34,057 bases of DNA from Caproiciproducens galactitolivorans (lineage in GTDB: Bacteria > Bacillota > Clostridia > Oscillospirales > Acutalibacteraceae). This document shows positions 1-8,004 of the stretch, piece after piece. The DNA lies in NCBI RefSeq assembly GCF_026672255.1, contig NZ_JAPOHA010000017.1:329-34385 (forward strand). The letters run 5' to 3'. Position numbers and translations under genes: made by a program. Within the stretch, counting starts at the first letter, position 1. Every line of letters begins with the position of its first letter. The notes below the pieces were generated by a model. It did no database searches, was not told where the DNA came from, and saw nothing but the letters and a program-made list of their open reading frames with translations.

Positions 1-7
1 AATCATG

Positions 8-30
8 CCTCCAGCCTAGCCGGAGGTTTT
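8..30 (+). terminator. Putative terminator of a gene to the left
   Basis: CCTCC (8-12) pairs with GGAGG (22-26), with a GC/GC extension across one mismatch, and is followed by TTTT. It probably ends a transcript entering from outside the window. The stem is short, so the call is moderate. Between here and 200 I see no convincing gene. Confidence 0.45.
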
Positions 31-202
31 GACTGGCACGCAAAGAAACTGCCGGCGCAAGTATGAGAAAAACACAGCCGGGATTATCGCAATTCAAAAT
101 GAGGGACTCGCGGAACGCGGGCGGCGACTGCACCACTTTCAAGTCCTGTCACTCCCGTTCCCAATATTTTCCCCTTTTGGCTTATTGCAATTTTTTTCAA
201 TA

Positions 203-229
203 TATAATACAATAGTTTTATAAAATATT
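203..229 (+). promoter_or_regulatory. -10 box and ROK operator of the first ROK gene
   Basis: A TATAAT box (203-208) lies just before AATAGTTTTAT (211-221), which continues into AAAATATT with a palindromic core TTTTATAAAA (216-225). The same 11-mer recurs just after the -10 box of the dehydrogenase promoter (1577-1587). No good -35 hexamer is visible at the expected distance. Inference: autoregulation by the ROK repressor encoded immediately downstream. Confidence 0.55.
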
Positions 230-237
230 TAAAAAAA

Positions 238-1371
238 GTGGGATTAAAGGTGGAAGACAAATCGAAAATGATGGAAATCAAACGGAAAAATAAGGTACTG
301 ATCACGAATTATATTTTCAAAAGCGTTCATACATCCAAAGTCGATATTTCGCATAATCTTGGGATCAGTATGCCTACCGTTTTACAGAATATTAAAGAAC
401 TGATCGATTCGGGAATTGTGGAGGAAATCGGTGACTACCAGTCAACCGGCGGGCGGAAAGCAAAAGCGCTGTCCATTGTGGCAGACTGCTGCTATGCGGT
501 CGGCGTTGATATTACGTTACACCATATCGGACTGGTCCTGGTAAATGCGAAAGGCATCATCCTGGCGAGTGTTCGGTTAAAAAAATGTTTTGAAGATACT
601 TTTCAGTATTATCAGGATGTTTGTCAGACAATACAGGAATTTATTGAGAATAACGTAAAAGACACAAAAAAAATAATTGGTGTCGGCGTTTCTATCCCGG
701 GCATCATTGACAAGCCAAACGGGATACTCATCAAATCTCATGCCTTAAACGTTTCCAATGTAAGTCTGCAAAAAATGAGTCAGTTCCTTCCTTATCGCGT
801 TAAATTCGACAATGACGCAAACTGCGCCGCCTATACGGAACTGTCTGCCGGCAATTCCAGCGTCATCTACCTGTCGCTGAATAATACGGTTGGCGGTGCC
901 ATCAGCTACAACGGGAAGCTGTTTGAGGGCGACAACTATAAAAGCGGTGAATTTGGGCATATAATTATTGCTCCGAATGGGAAACGCTGCTATTGCGGGA
1001 AGAAAGGCTGCGTTGACTGCTATTGCTCGGCGCTTGTGCTTTCTTCCAATACGGATGGAAATCTGGAAAAATTTTTTGATGAATTAAAGCGGGGAAATCC
1101 GGATATAAAGGATGTCTGGGAAAAATACCTTCAGTCTCTTGCCTTGACGGTTTCAAACCTCAGGATGGCTTTTGACTGCGACATTATCCTGGGAGGGTAT
1201 GTAGGAGGATATTTAAATGATTTTATCATTGATTTAAATAAACTGGTTATGAAACTAAACCTTTTTGATTACGATGCCTCCTATATCCGATGCGGGAAAT
1301 ATCATATGGAAGCATCTGCCTATGGCATTGCCATGCGTTTCATTCAGGAATTTTATGATACCGTTGAGTAA
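238..1371 (+). CDS. ROK-family transcriptional regulator (NagC/XylR type), polyol locus
   Basis: The N-terminus carries a winged helix-turn-helix (TSKVDISHNLGISMPTVLQN, then a wing ending STGGRKAK). A ROK sugar-kinase-like domain follows, with the intact zinc motif CYCGKKGC preceded by GEFGH. ROK proteins of this layout are usually sugar-responsive repressors. The gene heads the polyol locus and faces the same way as the dehydrogenase that follows after a terminator, so it probably represses that operon and itself through the shared operator at 211 and 1577. The start is uncertain: GTG 238 is the longest frame, GTG 250 is possible, and ATG 268 or 271 lies after AAAGGTGG (246-253) at a rather long spacing. 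The effector cannot be read from the sequence; a hexitol or its ketose is a guess from the neighbours. Confidence 0.88.
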   Translation: MGLKVEDKSKMMEIKRKNKVLITNYIFKSVHTSKVDISHNLGISMPTVLQNIKELIDSGIVEEIGDYQSTGGRKAKALSIVADCCYAVGVDITLHHIGLVLVNAKGIILASVRLKKCFEDTFQYYQDVCQTIQEFIENNVKDTKKIIGVGVSIPGIIDKPNGILIKSHALNVSNVSLQKMSQFLPYRVKFDNDANCAAYTELSAGNSSVIYLSLNNTVGGAISYNGKLFEGDNYKSGEFGHIIIAPNGKRCYCGKKGCVDCYCSALVLSSNTDGNLEKFFDELKRGNPDIKDVWEKYLQSLALTVSNLRMAFDCDIILGGYVGGYLNDFIIDLNKLVMKLNLFDYDASYIRCGKYHMEASAYGIAMRFIQEFYDTVE

Positions 1372-1424
1372 ATAGAAAAGGGACCGCAGAATGCGGCCTG
1401 TTCCTCAGCTTGGAATTCTGATTT

Positions 1425-1468
1425 GAAGAGAAAGCATCGAACCGGATGTTTTCTCTTCTGTTTTATTA
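1425..1468 (+). terminator. Rho-independent terminator after ROK regulator
   Basis: GAAGAGAAAGCAT (1425-1437) pairs with ATGTTTTCTCTTC (1446-1458) with one mismatch, followed by TGTTTTATT. It separates the regulator transcript from the dehydrogenase promoter. Confidence 0.75.
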
Positions 1469-1533
1469 TACTGCCTTTCGCGTGCATGAACAGAAGACTT
1501 CACAAAAAAAATTAAATATCCTGTAAAATGTTA

Positions 1534-1597
1534 TTGACAATTTCATTTGCCGGACATATACTATAATCAATTAATAAATAGTTTTATTAAAGTATTT
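1534..1597 (+). promoter_or_regulatory. Promoter and ROK operator of the polyol operon
   Basis: TTGACA (1534-1539), a 17-nt spacer and TATACT (1557-1562) form a near-consensus housekeeping promoter. Just downstream is a perfect inverted repeat, TTAATAAA (1571-1578) and TTTATTAA (1583-1590), containing AATAGTTTTAT (1577-1587), which is identical to the site in front of the ROK gene. An operator covering the transcription start fits repression by the upstream ROK protein. Confidence 0.7.
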
Positions 1598-1625
1598 GCA
1601 AAACTAGATAAAGGAGCAAAAGCAT

Positions 1626-2675
1626 ATGGATGGGAAAATGAAAGTCGCAATCATGCAGGGTATCGGCAAAATGGGTTTCATTGAAAGGGATATTCCAACA
1701 CCTGAAGATAACGAGGTGCTGGTGAAAATTGAAAATGTGGGAATATGCGGTTCCGATCTTCATTACTACGAAAGCGGCGCAATCGGAAATTATGTGGTAA
1801 AACCGCCGTTTGTCCTTGGCCATGAGGCAAGCGGAACGGTTGTGGAAACAGGGAAAAACGTCACGCATTTAAAAGTCGGCGACAAAGTTGCCTTAGAGCC
1901 CGGAAAGACCTGCGGGCACTGTGAATTTTGCAGAGAGGGAAAATATAACCTTTGCCCGGACGTGGTCTTCTTTGCAACTCCCCCTGTGGACGGTGTGTTT
2001 CAGGAATATGTAGCCCATGAGGCAGACCTTTGCTTTAAACTCCCGGATAACATGGATACGCTGGAAGGCGCTTTAATCGAACCGCTTGCGGTAGGATTTC
2101 ATGCGGCAAAGCAGGGAAACGCGCAGGCTGGGCAGACCGCCGTGGTTTTCGGCGCGGGCTGCATTGGTTTGGTCTCCATGATGGCGCTGAAAGCAATGGG
2201 CGTGTCAACCGTCTATGTGGTTGATGTCTTGCCAAACCGCCTTGCAAAAGCGTCGGAGCTTGGCGCAACGGCCGTCATCAACGGAAAAGACGCGGATACG
2301 GTTGAGGCGGTCAATAAACTTACCGGGAACAAAGGAATCGATCTTGTCATTGAAACCGCGGGCACAGAAGCCACAACAAGGCAGGCCATCAGCGTAGCGA
2401 AAAAAGGCGGCACGATTGTTTTGGTCGGTTACAGTAAAAGCGGCGAACTCACCCTGCCGATCAGCCTTGCGCTGGATAAGGAACTGACCTTCAAAACGGT
2501 GTTCCGTTACAGACATATATATCCCATGGCAATTGAAGCAGTTGCCGGCGGAAAGGTCAATTTAAAAGGGATTGTCACGAATATTTATCAATTGGATGAT
2601 ATTCAAAGGGCCATGGATGAAAGCATACATAACAAAAAGGATATCGTAAAAGCAGTCGTCAAAGTCGGGGATTAA
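1626..2675 (+). CDS. Zinc-dependent sorbitol/polyol dehydrogenase (MDR family)
   Basis: This is a 349-residue medium-chain dehydrogenase of the sorbitol/L-iditol 2-dehydrogenase type, which oxidises a polyol to a ketose with NAD+. Catalytic zinc ligands are C41 (GICGSD), H66-E67 (GHE) and E152 (EPL). The structural zinc Cys set C96, C99, C102 and C110 is complete. A Rossmann motif (VFGAGCIGL) spans residues 174-182, and D200 at the end of the second strand favours NAD over NADP. AAGGAG (1611-1616) sits 9 nt before ATG 1626. It is the first gene after the ROK-controlled promoter, and a fructokinase lies downstream, so conversion of a hexitol such as sorbitol to fructose is the simplest reading. 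Xylitol or another polyol remains possible. Confidence 0.9.
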   Translation: MDGKMKVAIMQGIGKMGFIERDIPTPEDNEVLVKIENVGICGSDLHYYESGAIGNYVVKPPFVLGHEASGTVVETGKNVTHLKVGDKVALEPGKTCGHCEFCREGKYNLCPDVVFFATPPVDGVFQEYVAHEADLCFKLPDNMDTLEGALIEPLAVGFHAAKQGNAQAGQTAVVFGAGCIGLVSMMALKAMGVSTVYVVDVLPNRLAKASELGATAVINGKDADTVEAVNKLTGNKGIDLVIETAGTEATTRQAISVAKKGGTIVLVGYSKSGELTLPISLALDKELTFKTVFRYRHIYPMAIEAVAGGKVNLKGIVTNIYQLDDIQRAMDESIHNKKDIVKAVVKVGD

Positions 2676-2683
2676 TCCAGTTC

Positions 2684-2719
2684 AATCGATTATTTTCATA
2701 AATAATTGATTATATTTTT
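2684..2719 (+). terminator. AT-rich hairpin with T-run: attenuator between dehydrogenase and binding protein
   Basis: AATCGATTATTT (2684-2695) pairs with AAATAATTGATT (2700-2711), a 12-bp stem with one G-T pair, followed by ATATTTTTT. It looks like a leaky terminator. No separate promoter is obvious before the next gene, so partial readthrough or a processing role is inferred. Confidence 0.5.
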
Positions 2720-2739
2720 TAAACTAGGAGGAGTTAACG

Positions 2740-3771
2740 ATGAAAAAGAAAATTTTGTCAACATTTTTAGCGAGTTTGGTTTTAGCCGCTACGGTCTTAA
2801 GCGGCTGCCAAAGCAATACCAAGCCTGCGGAGGACGCTGCCTCTGCACCCGCACAGAAAACAGAGCAGGCGGCCTCAGATGAAGCGGGTGCCACCGCCGG
2901 TAAAAAGCTGAAAATCGGCGTGACGGTACAGACCTTAAGCAATCAGGTATGGTCGGTGGCATGCACCACAATGAAAGAACTGGCGGAATCCGAGGGCAAC
3001 ACATTGACCTATATGTCCTGCGAGGATACTTCTGCGAAGCAGATCGAACAGATTGAAAATTATATCAGCAGCAAATGCGATGTAATCATGGTTAATCCGT
3101 CGGACCCCAACGCGATTGAAAATGTCTGCAAGCAGGCCCGCGACGCAGGAATCAAGGTTATGTGCTGGGACAACAACATGAAAAACACGGATATAAATTG
3201 GGTTATCGATAACCAGAAGCTGGGCTACATGATCGGCGAACAGGCGTCCACCTTTATCAACAGCAAATTTAAAGACGGCAAGTGTGAAGTTGCAGTGCTG
3301 GATTATCCCCAGACGGAAATCCTGCTGGAACGCGAAAACGGTATTTTAGCCGCCCTGAAGGAAAAGGCACCCAATGCAAAGGTTGTTGCGCAGCAGCCGG
3401 CCATCAATGCTACGGAAGGCATCAATGCCATGGAAACCATTTTGCAGGCGCATCCGAATGTGAAAGTCGTATGCTGCATCGGCGGCGGCGGTGCTGTCGG
3501 CGCAAATGAAGCGCTGAAATCCTCGAAAAAGATTGCCGACGATGTGGGTATCTTTGCCGCGGACGCCACCAACGAGGAACTGGCGGCCATGATCGCGGGC
3601 GAAGCAAACCGGATGTCCGTAATGGTTACCGGCACTCCGAAAGTAATCGGCGAAACGGTATATAAAATGCTCAGCCAGCTTGGAAACGGCGAAAAATTTG
3701 ACAACCAGAACGTTTACAGAGAGATATTCCCTGTAACGGTTGACAACGCAAAACAATATTACAACAAATAA
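2740..3771 (+). CDS. Sugar/polyol ABC transporter substrate-binding lipoprotein (RbsB type)
   Basis: This is a 343-residue type I periplasmic-binding-protein-fold receptor of the ribose/galactose family. It begins with a basic, hydrophobic signal peptide ending in the lipobox LSGC (C23), followed by an Ala/Glu-rich linker to about residue 55, so it should be a membrane-anchored extracellular lipoprotein. The mature part begins KKLKIGVTVQTLSNQVW, typical of RbsB-like proteins. AGGAGG lies just before ATG 2740. It delivers substrate to the ATPase and permease encoded next. A 304-bp gap with a hairpin separates it from them, which fits higher expression of the receptor than of the membrane parts. 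The substrate is probably the polyol oxidised by the preceding enzyme; this is inferred from context only. Confidence 0.9.
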   Translation: MKKKILSTFLASLVLAATVLSGCQSNTKPAEDAASAPAQKTEQAASDEAGATAGKKLKIGVTVQTLSNQVWSVACTTMKELAESEGNTLTYMSCEDTSAKQIEQIENYISSKCDVIMVNPSDPNAIENVCKQARDAGIKVMCWDNNMKNTDINWVIDNQKLGYMIGEQASTFINSKFKDGKCEVAVLDYPQTEILLERENGILAALKEKAPNAKVVAQQPAINATEGINAMETILQAHPNVKVVCCIGGGGAVGANEALKSSKKIADDVGIFAADATNEELAAMIAGEANRMSVMVTGTPKVIGETVYKMLSQLGNGEKFDNQNVYREIFPVTVDNAKQYYNK

Positions 3772-4075
3772 TCCGATCAATTTCGTACATAGGCCGCAAT
3801 TACGCCGCAGCATAAAAGTCCTGTTCCCATGCCCGGCAGGGACAGCGTTTCAAATGCGGATTTGCTGCTATATATTGTTTTTGAGCTTTTAGGGACTGAT
3901 CTTATTTTGTAAAATTTGTAGCGATGATGAAGCAGCAGATAACGGCGAAATTTGAGAATATCTGCTGCTTTATCCTGTTTCCTGTTTACTTTGTTTTCAT
4001 TTTGTCCTAAGTTAATGTTAGAATGAACGGTTTTAGCAGCTATTCTATTCTATATTACAAGAAAGGAAGGCTTTT
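3772..4075. other. Intergenic region with hairpin between binding protein and ATPase
   Basis: This 304-bp gap has no credible coding frame. Its main element is the 11-bp hairpin at 3931-3969. A weaker imperfect stem lies near 3818-3843. I could not find a convincing -35/-10 pair before the ATPase gene, so I assume it is reached by readthrough, but a promoter with poor consensus around 4000-4060 cannot be excluded. Confidence 0.5.
3931..3975 (+). terminator. Hairpin/attenuator downstream of the binding-protein gene
   Basis: AGCAGCAGATA (3931-3941) and TATCTGCTGCT (3959-3969) are perfectly complementary, with a 17-nt loop. The following TTATCCTGTTT is only moderately T-rich. It may stop part of the transcription or protect the 3' end of the receptor mRNA. 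Confidence 0.5.
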
Positions 4076-5575
4076 ATGAGTGATTCTGACTATGTTTTAC
4101 AATTGCAGCATATCAGGAAAACATATCCCGGCGTAGTAGCTCTTAACGATGTGTCCCTGGAAGTCAAAAAAGGTGAAATCCATGCGCTTGTCGGAGAAAA
4201 CGGGGCGGGAAAATCCACCTTGATCAAAACCTGCAGCGGGGCCGTTGTACCGGACTCGGGAAAAATTATCATAAATGATAAAGAATTTGATTCTATGACG
4301 CCTCAATTGTCGATGAAGAATGGAATTGCCGTTATTTATCAGGAATTCAATTTGGTTGGCGGGCTGTCGGTTGCTGAAAATGTTTTTCTTGGCAGATCCA
4401 TACGGAAAGGGATCGTTATCGATAAGAAGGCCATGATTCGGGAAACGGAAAAAATATTCAAAACTTTGAATATCAGCATTGATCCCAATATGCTTGTACG
4501 GAACCTTTCGGTGGGATATCAGCAAATGGTTGAAATAGCGAAAGCGATACAGCAGGATGCAAAGATTTTGATTATGGATGAACCGTCCGCTCCTCTGACC
4601 AAAGCAGAAGTCAGCACGATGTTTGAAATCATCGATAAGCTGAAAGAGTCCGGGGTTTCGATTATCTATATTTCGCACAGGCTGGATGAAATTTTCCGTT
4701 TATCGGACCGTGTTACCGTACTTCGCGACGGAACTTATATCAAAACATTGGCGACCCAAGACACCGATGTCGACGAACTGATATCGCTGATGGTCGGCCG
4801 GGAATTGACGGAAAAATTTCCGGTCAGAGAAAACTGCATCCGAGACGATGTTGTCCTGGAAGTCCGGAACCTCAGCGGAAACGGGGATAAAAACATCTCG
4901 TTTTCCATCCGGAAAGGGGAGATTTTGGGGCTGGGAGGATTAGTCGGGGCCGGCCGGACGGAATTGGCCCAGATGATCTTCGGCGCTGCACAGAAAACAG
5001 ACGGAACAATTTTTTTGAATGGAAAAGAAATTTCGCCGAAAAGCCCGAGAGACGCGATTGACCTTGGAATCGCACTGGTTCCGGAGGACAGAAAGTCGCA
5101 GGGTGTGCTTTTAGGCCTGTCGATAAAGAAAAACATCAACATGCCGATTTACAAGAGAATTTCAAAGTTTTCCGTAATTAACCGCAAAAATGAAAATGAC
5201 GTTGCGGAAGAATATATGAAGGATATCCGAATTAAAGCGCCGAGCTCACAGCAACTGGTTAAAAATCTGAGCGGCGGCAATCAGCAGAAAGTCATTCTGG
5301 GGAAGTGGCTGGCGGCCAATTCCGAACTGATTATTTTCGATGAACCTACCAGGGGGATCGACGTCGGCGCCAAATATGAAATTTATAAGCTGATGAATGA
5401 GCTTGTTGAAAATGGAAAAACCATTCTTCTGATTTCCTCCGAGATGGAAGAATTAATGGGTATGTCAGACCGGATTATTGTTCTTTCAGAGGGGAAAATG
5501 ACAGGTGAAATAGAAAAAGAAAACTTCAATCAAGAGAACATCATGAGTTATGCATCTACAGTAAAAGAGGAATGA
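4076..5575 (+). CDS. Sugar ABC transporter ATP-binding protein, two ABC domains (RbsA type)
   Basis: This 499-residue tandem ATPase energises the carbohydrate importer. The first domain has Walker A GENGAGKST (residues 40-48), a signature-like LSVGYQQ and Walker B ILIMDEPSAPL. The second domain has a degenerate Walker A (GLVGAGRTE), a canonical signature LSGGNQQK and IIFDEPTRGID. One degenerate and one intact half is the family norm for RbsA/MglA/XylG. AAGGAAGG precedes ATG 4076. The permease start follows the stop after 4 nt, so the two are translationally close. The substrate is inferred from the dehydrogenase and fructokinase in the same cluster. Confidence 0.93.
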   Translation: MSDSDYVLQLQHIRKTYPGVVALNDVSLEVKKGEIHALVGENGAGKSTLIKTCSGAVVPDSGKIIINDKEFDSMTPQLSMKNGIAVIYQEFNLVGGLSVAENVFLGRSIRKGIVIDKKAMIRETEKIFKTLNISIDPNMLVRNLSVGYQQMVEIAKAIQQDAKILIMDEPSAPLTKAEVSTMFEIIDKLKESGVSIIYISHRLDEIFRLSDRVTVLRDGTYIKTLATQDTDVDELISLMVGRELTEKFPVRENCIRDDVVLEVRNLSGNGDKNISFSIRKGEILGLGGLVGAGRTELAQMIFGAAQKTDGTIFLNGKEISPKSPRDAIDLGIALVPEDRKSQGVLLGLSIKKNINMPIYKRISKFSVINRKNENDVAEEYMKDIRIKAPSSQQLVKNLSGGNQQKVILGKWLAANSELIIFDEPTRGIDVGAKYEIYKLMNELVENGKTILLISSEMEELMGMSDRIIVLSEGKMTGEIEKENFNQENIMSYASTVKEE

Positions 5576-5579
5576 TAAC

Positions 5580-6527
5580 ATGAAAAATTGGGTACATATT
5601 TTAAAGGAACAAGCCATTTTTGTCGTTCTAATTGTCCTGTTCATTATTTTTGCCTGCTCAAGCCCGGAGTTTTTGACGGTAACAAACCTGCTGAATATTG
5701 CAAGGCAGGTTTCCATCCTTGGAATCGCTTCCGTCGGCATGACATACGTCATACTGATCGGCGGCATCGATCTGTCAACCGGCTCGATTATTACCTTTGT
5801 CAATATTATTACGGCCTATTTGATGGTCAAATCCGGAATCAATATGTGGCTTGCCATTCTGATTTCGCTGATTGTCAGTACCGGCATCGGCTTCATCAAC
5901 GGATTTCTGGTTGCTAATTTCAATATGCCGTCCCTGATCGTTACATTTGCCACACAGATCGTTTTTGAAGGTCTTGCCTATATTATCTCAAAAGGAATGC
6001 CTATTTTCGGCTTCCCGAATGCATTTACACAAATCGGGCAGGGGTATTTGGGACCGATTCCAACGCCGATTATTATCATGATCGTAATTTTTGCAATCGG
6101 CGGTTTTATCCTGAACAAAACCTATTTCGGAAGATATTTTTACGCGCTCGGAGGCAATGAAACGGCCTCTGAACTCTCCGGAATCCGGGTAAAAAGAGTG
6201 AAATACCTGATCTTTTCCTTATCCGGATTTTTTGCCGGCGTCGCAGGCATTGTAATGCTGGCACGCACAAATTCCGGCCAGCCGACCGCGGGCAAGGGAT
6301 ATGAATTCAAGGTCATTACCGATGTTGTGCTCGGCGGCGTGAGCGTGGCCGGCGGCTCCGGGAAACTGTCCAACGTCGTGGCCGGCGTTATGATTATGGG
6401 AATTCTGGAAAACGGTATGGTGCTCCTGAATATCAGTTCCTACGTGCAAATGGTGGTGGAAGGAATTATTTTGGTGCTGGCGGTAGGCTTCGACTGTGTC
6501 CAGAAAAAGGGGCTGCTGAAAGCATAA
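5580..6527 (+). CDS. Sugar ABC transporter permease (RbsC type)
   Basis: This is a 315-residue, strongly hydrophobic protein with about eight to ten membrane segments, beginning near residues 10-30. It carries the family motifs IGGIDLSTGSI near residue 60 and GGVSVAGGSGKLSNVVAGV near residue 260. It forms the membrane channel with the ATPase encoded 4 nt upstream; AAGAGG (5565-5570) serves as its ribosome binding site. The length is typical for the family. Only one permease gene is present, as expected for homodimeric Rbs-type importers. Confidence 0.92.
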   Translation: MKNWVHILKEQAIFVVLIVLFIIFACSSPEFLTVTNLLNIARQVSILGIASVGMTYVILIGGIDLSTGSIITFVNIITAYLMVKSGINMWLAILISLIVSTGIGFINGFLVANFNMPSLIVTFATQIVFEGLAYIISKGMPIFGFPNAFTQIGQGYLGPIPTPIIIMIVIFAIGGFILNKTYFGRYFYALGGNETASELSGIRVKRVKYLIFSLSGFFAGVAGIVMLARTNSGQPTAGKGYEFKVITDVVLGGVSVAGGSGKLSNVVAGVMIMGILENGMVLLNISSYVQMVVEGIILVLAVGFDCVQKKGLLKA

Positions 6528-6548
6528 TATTGTAGAACGAGGTGTGAA

Positions 6549-6941
6549 ATGAAGATTGCAGACTATTGCACCGGAATTCAGCATATTGGAATTCCGACAA
6601 ATGATTTGGAAAAAACGCTGGCTTTTTATAAAGGCATTGGCTTTTCAGCGGTTCTGGAAACCTTAAACGAAAAAAGCCGGGAAAAAGTTGCATTCCTTCA
6701 AAACGGAAATTTAGTACTGGAGATTTATGAGAATCATTGCGCCTGCATGAAAACGGGTGCCGTTGATCATATCTGTATTGATGTGACGAATATTGAGAAA
6801 GTTTTTGAATGCATAAAAAACGGACACTTTCAGCTTCTGGATGAACAGATACAGTTCCTGCCTTTCTGGGAAAACGGCGTACGCTTTTTTACAATAGTCG
6901 GGCCGAACGAAGAAAAAATTGAATTTGCGCAAAAGCTGTAA
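6549..6941 (+). CDS. VOC-fold metalloprotein (glyoxalase/dioxygenase superfamily), role unknown
   Basis: This is a 130-residue vicinal-oxygen-chelate protein with two beta-alpha-beta-beta-beta modules. Candidate metal ligands are H12 (IQHIGI), E59 (LVLEIYE), H74 (VDHICID) and E125 (EKIEFAQ), giving the usual His-Glu-His-Glu set, so it should bind a divalent metal. VOC proteins include lactoylglutathione lyases, epimerases and dioxygenases, and sequence alone does not choose among them. It lies between the permease (21-bp gap) and the fructokinase (about 14-bp gap) and so belongs to the polyol operon. Sugar-phosphate epimerase/isomerase activity or removal of a reactive aldehyde by-product are possible roles; neither is shown. 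GAGGTG precedes the start. Confidence 0.8.
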   Translation: MKIADYCTGIQHIGIPTNDLEKTLAFYKGIGFSAVLETLNEKSREKVAFLQNGNLVLEIYENHCACMKTGAVDHICIDVTNIEKVFECIKNGHFQLLDEQIQFLPFWENGVRFFTIVGPNEEKIEFAQKL

Positions 6942-6955
6942 GGGAGGAAATGCCT

Positions 6956-7909
6956 GTGAATGACGTTACGGCATTAGGAGAACTGTTAATTGATTTTACG
7001 TTTGCGGGAAATTCCCAATCCGGAATGCGCCTTTTTGAACAGAATCCGGGAGGTGCGCCTGCCAATGTCCTGGTGGCGCTGAGCAGGCTGGGTATGAAAA
7101 CAGCATTTATCGGCAAAGTCGGGGACGATATGCACGGGCATTTTCTGAAGGACGTCCTGGATCAAAACCATATCGGCACGGACTCCCTCCTTATTGACAG
7201 GGACTTTTTTACCACGCTGGCTTTTGTAAATATTTCGGAAAACGGAGAAAGAAGCTTTTCCTTTGCAAGGAAGCCCGGCGCCGATACGATGCTGACCAAA
7301 GAGGAAATACCGGAAAAACTGATCCGTGAATCGAAAATTTTTCATGTCGGTTCTTTGTCGCTGACGAACGAGCCTTCGAAAGCGGCGACATTCCATGCTC
7401 TGGACATTGCAAAAAAGGCCGGCTGCATTATTTCCTATGACCCGAATTACCGGGCGCCGCTTTGGGAAAACAGGCGGGCGGCAATCGAAGGGATGCGCTC
7501 TGTTTTGCCGTATGTGGACGTTATCAAAATATCGGACGAAGAGACCGATCTTCTAACCCCCGAAAAAGACCCGGAACGGGCAGGAAAATATCTGATTAAC
7601 CACGGCGTAAAGGCCGCTTTCATCACACTTGGTAAAAATGGTGCATGTGTTGTCCATAAAGACGGCTGTGAGTATCAGCCTGCCATTTCAAAGAAAGCAG
7701 TGGATACCACCGGCGCGGGAGACGCTTTTTGCAGCGGCGTACTTTACCGCATCTGCACAGAAGGCGAAAAAGTCGAAGATTTCTCTCTTCCCCAGCTGTC
7801 GGATTTCGCGCGGTTTGGAAATGCCGTTGCCAGCCTTTGCGTAGAAAGACGGGGAGGCATTCCAGCCATGCCCGCCCTGCATGAGGTCTATGAAAGGCTG
7901 AATAGCTGA
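6956..7909 (+). CDS. PfkB-family carbohydrate kinase, probable fructokinase
   Basis: This ribokinase/PfkB-fold kinase has the fructokinase-like opening NDVTALGELLIDF, the substrate motif GGAPANVLVALSRLG, the GKVGDDMHG loop and the C-terminal signature DTTGAGDAFCSG with catalytic D256. It probably phosphorylates the ketose made by the dehydrogenase, for example fructose to fructose-6-phosphate, feeding glycolysis. I place the start at GTG 6956, because AGGGAGG (6941-6947) is 8 nt upstream and fructokinases usually begin right at this motif. The in-frame ATG 6950 is only 2 nt from the ribosome binding site. It is the last gene of the operon, with a hairpin beyond it. 2-Keto-3-deoxygluconate or tagatose kinase activity is a less likely alternative. 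Confidence 0.88.
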   Translation: MNDVTALGELLIDFTFAGNSQSGMRLFEQNPGGAPANVLVALSRLGMKTAFIGKVGDDMHGHFLKDVLDQNHIGTDSLLIDRDFFTTLAFVNISENGERSFSFARKPGADTMLTKEEIPEKLIRESKIFHVGSLSLTNEPSKAATFHALDIAKKAGCIISYDPNYRAPLWENRRAAIEGMRSVLPYVDVIKISDEETDLLTPEKDPERAGKYLINHGVKAAFITLGKNGACVVHKDGCEYQPAISKKAVDTTGAGDAFCSGVLYRICTEGEKVEDFSLPQLSDFARFGNAVASLCVERRGGIPAMPALHEVYERLNS

Positions 7910-7971
7910 ACCAATCAAAAAATACGATTTCAACTGGAAATTATATTGTTATCAAATCCCCCCAAACCATG

Positions 7972-8004
7972 AGGGCCGCGAAACGAAAATGTTCCGCGGC
8001 CCTT
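7972..8004 (+). terminator. GC-rich hairpin ending the polyol operon
   Basis: AGGGCCGCG (7972-7980) pairs perfectly with CGCGGCCCT (7995-8003), with an inner AAC/GTT extension. The T-run is poor (TTCGGTCT). The first ATG of the following open frame (7989) lies in its loop, which argues against that ATG being a real start. Confidence 0.65.

Noticed and set aside
29-223. Open frame of 64 residues at the left edge
   Set aside because: It has no ribosome binding site, an unconvincing composition, and runs through the promoter region of the first ROK gene.
2721-2740. TTTAAACTAGGAGG before the binding-protein gene as a third ROK operator
   Set aside because: It has only a half-site (AAACTA) that merges into the ribosome binding site, with no matching second half.
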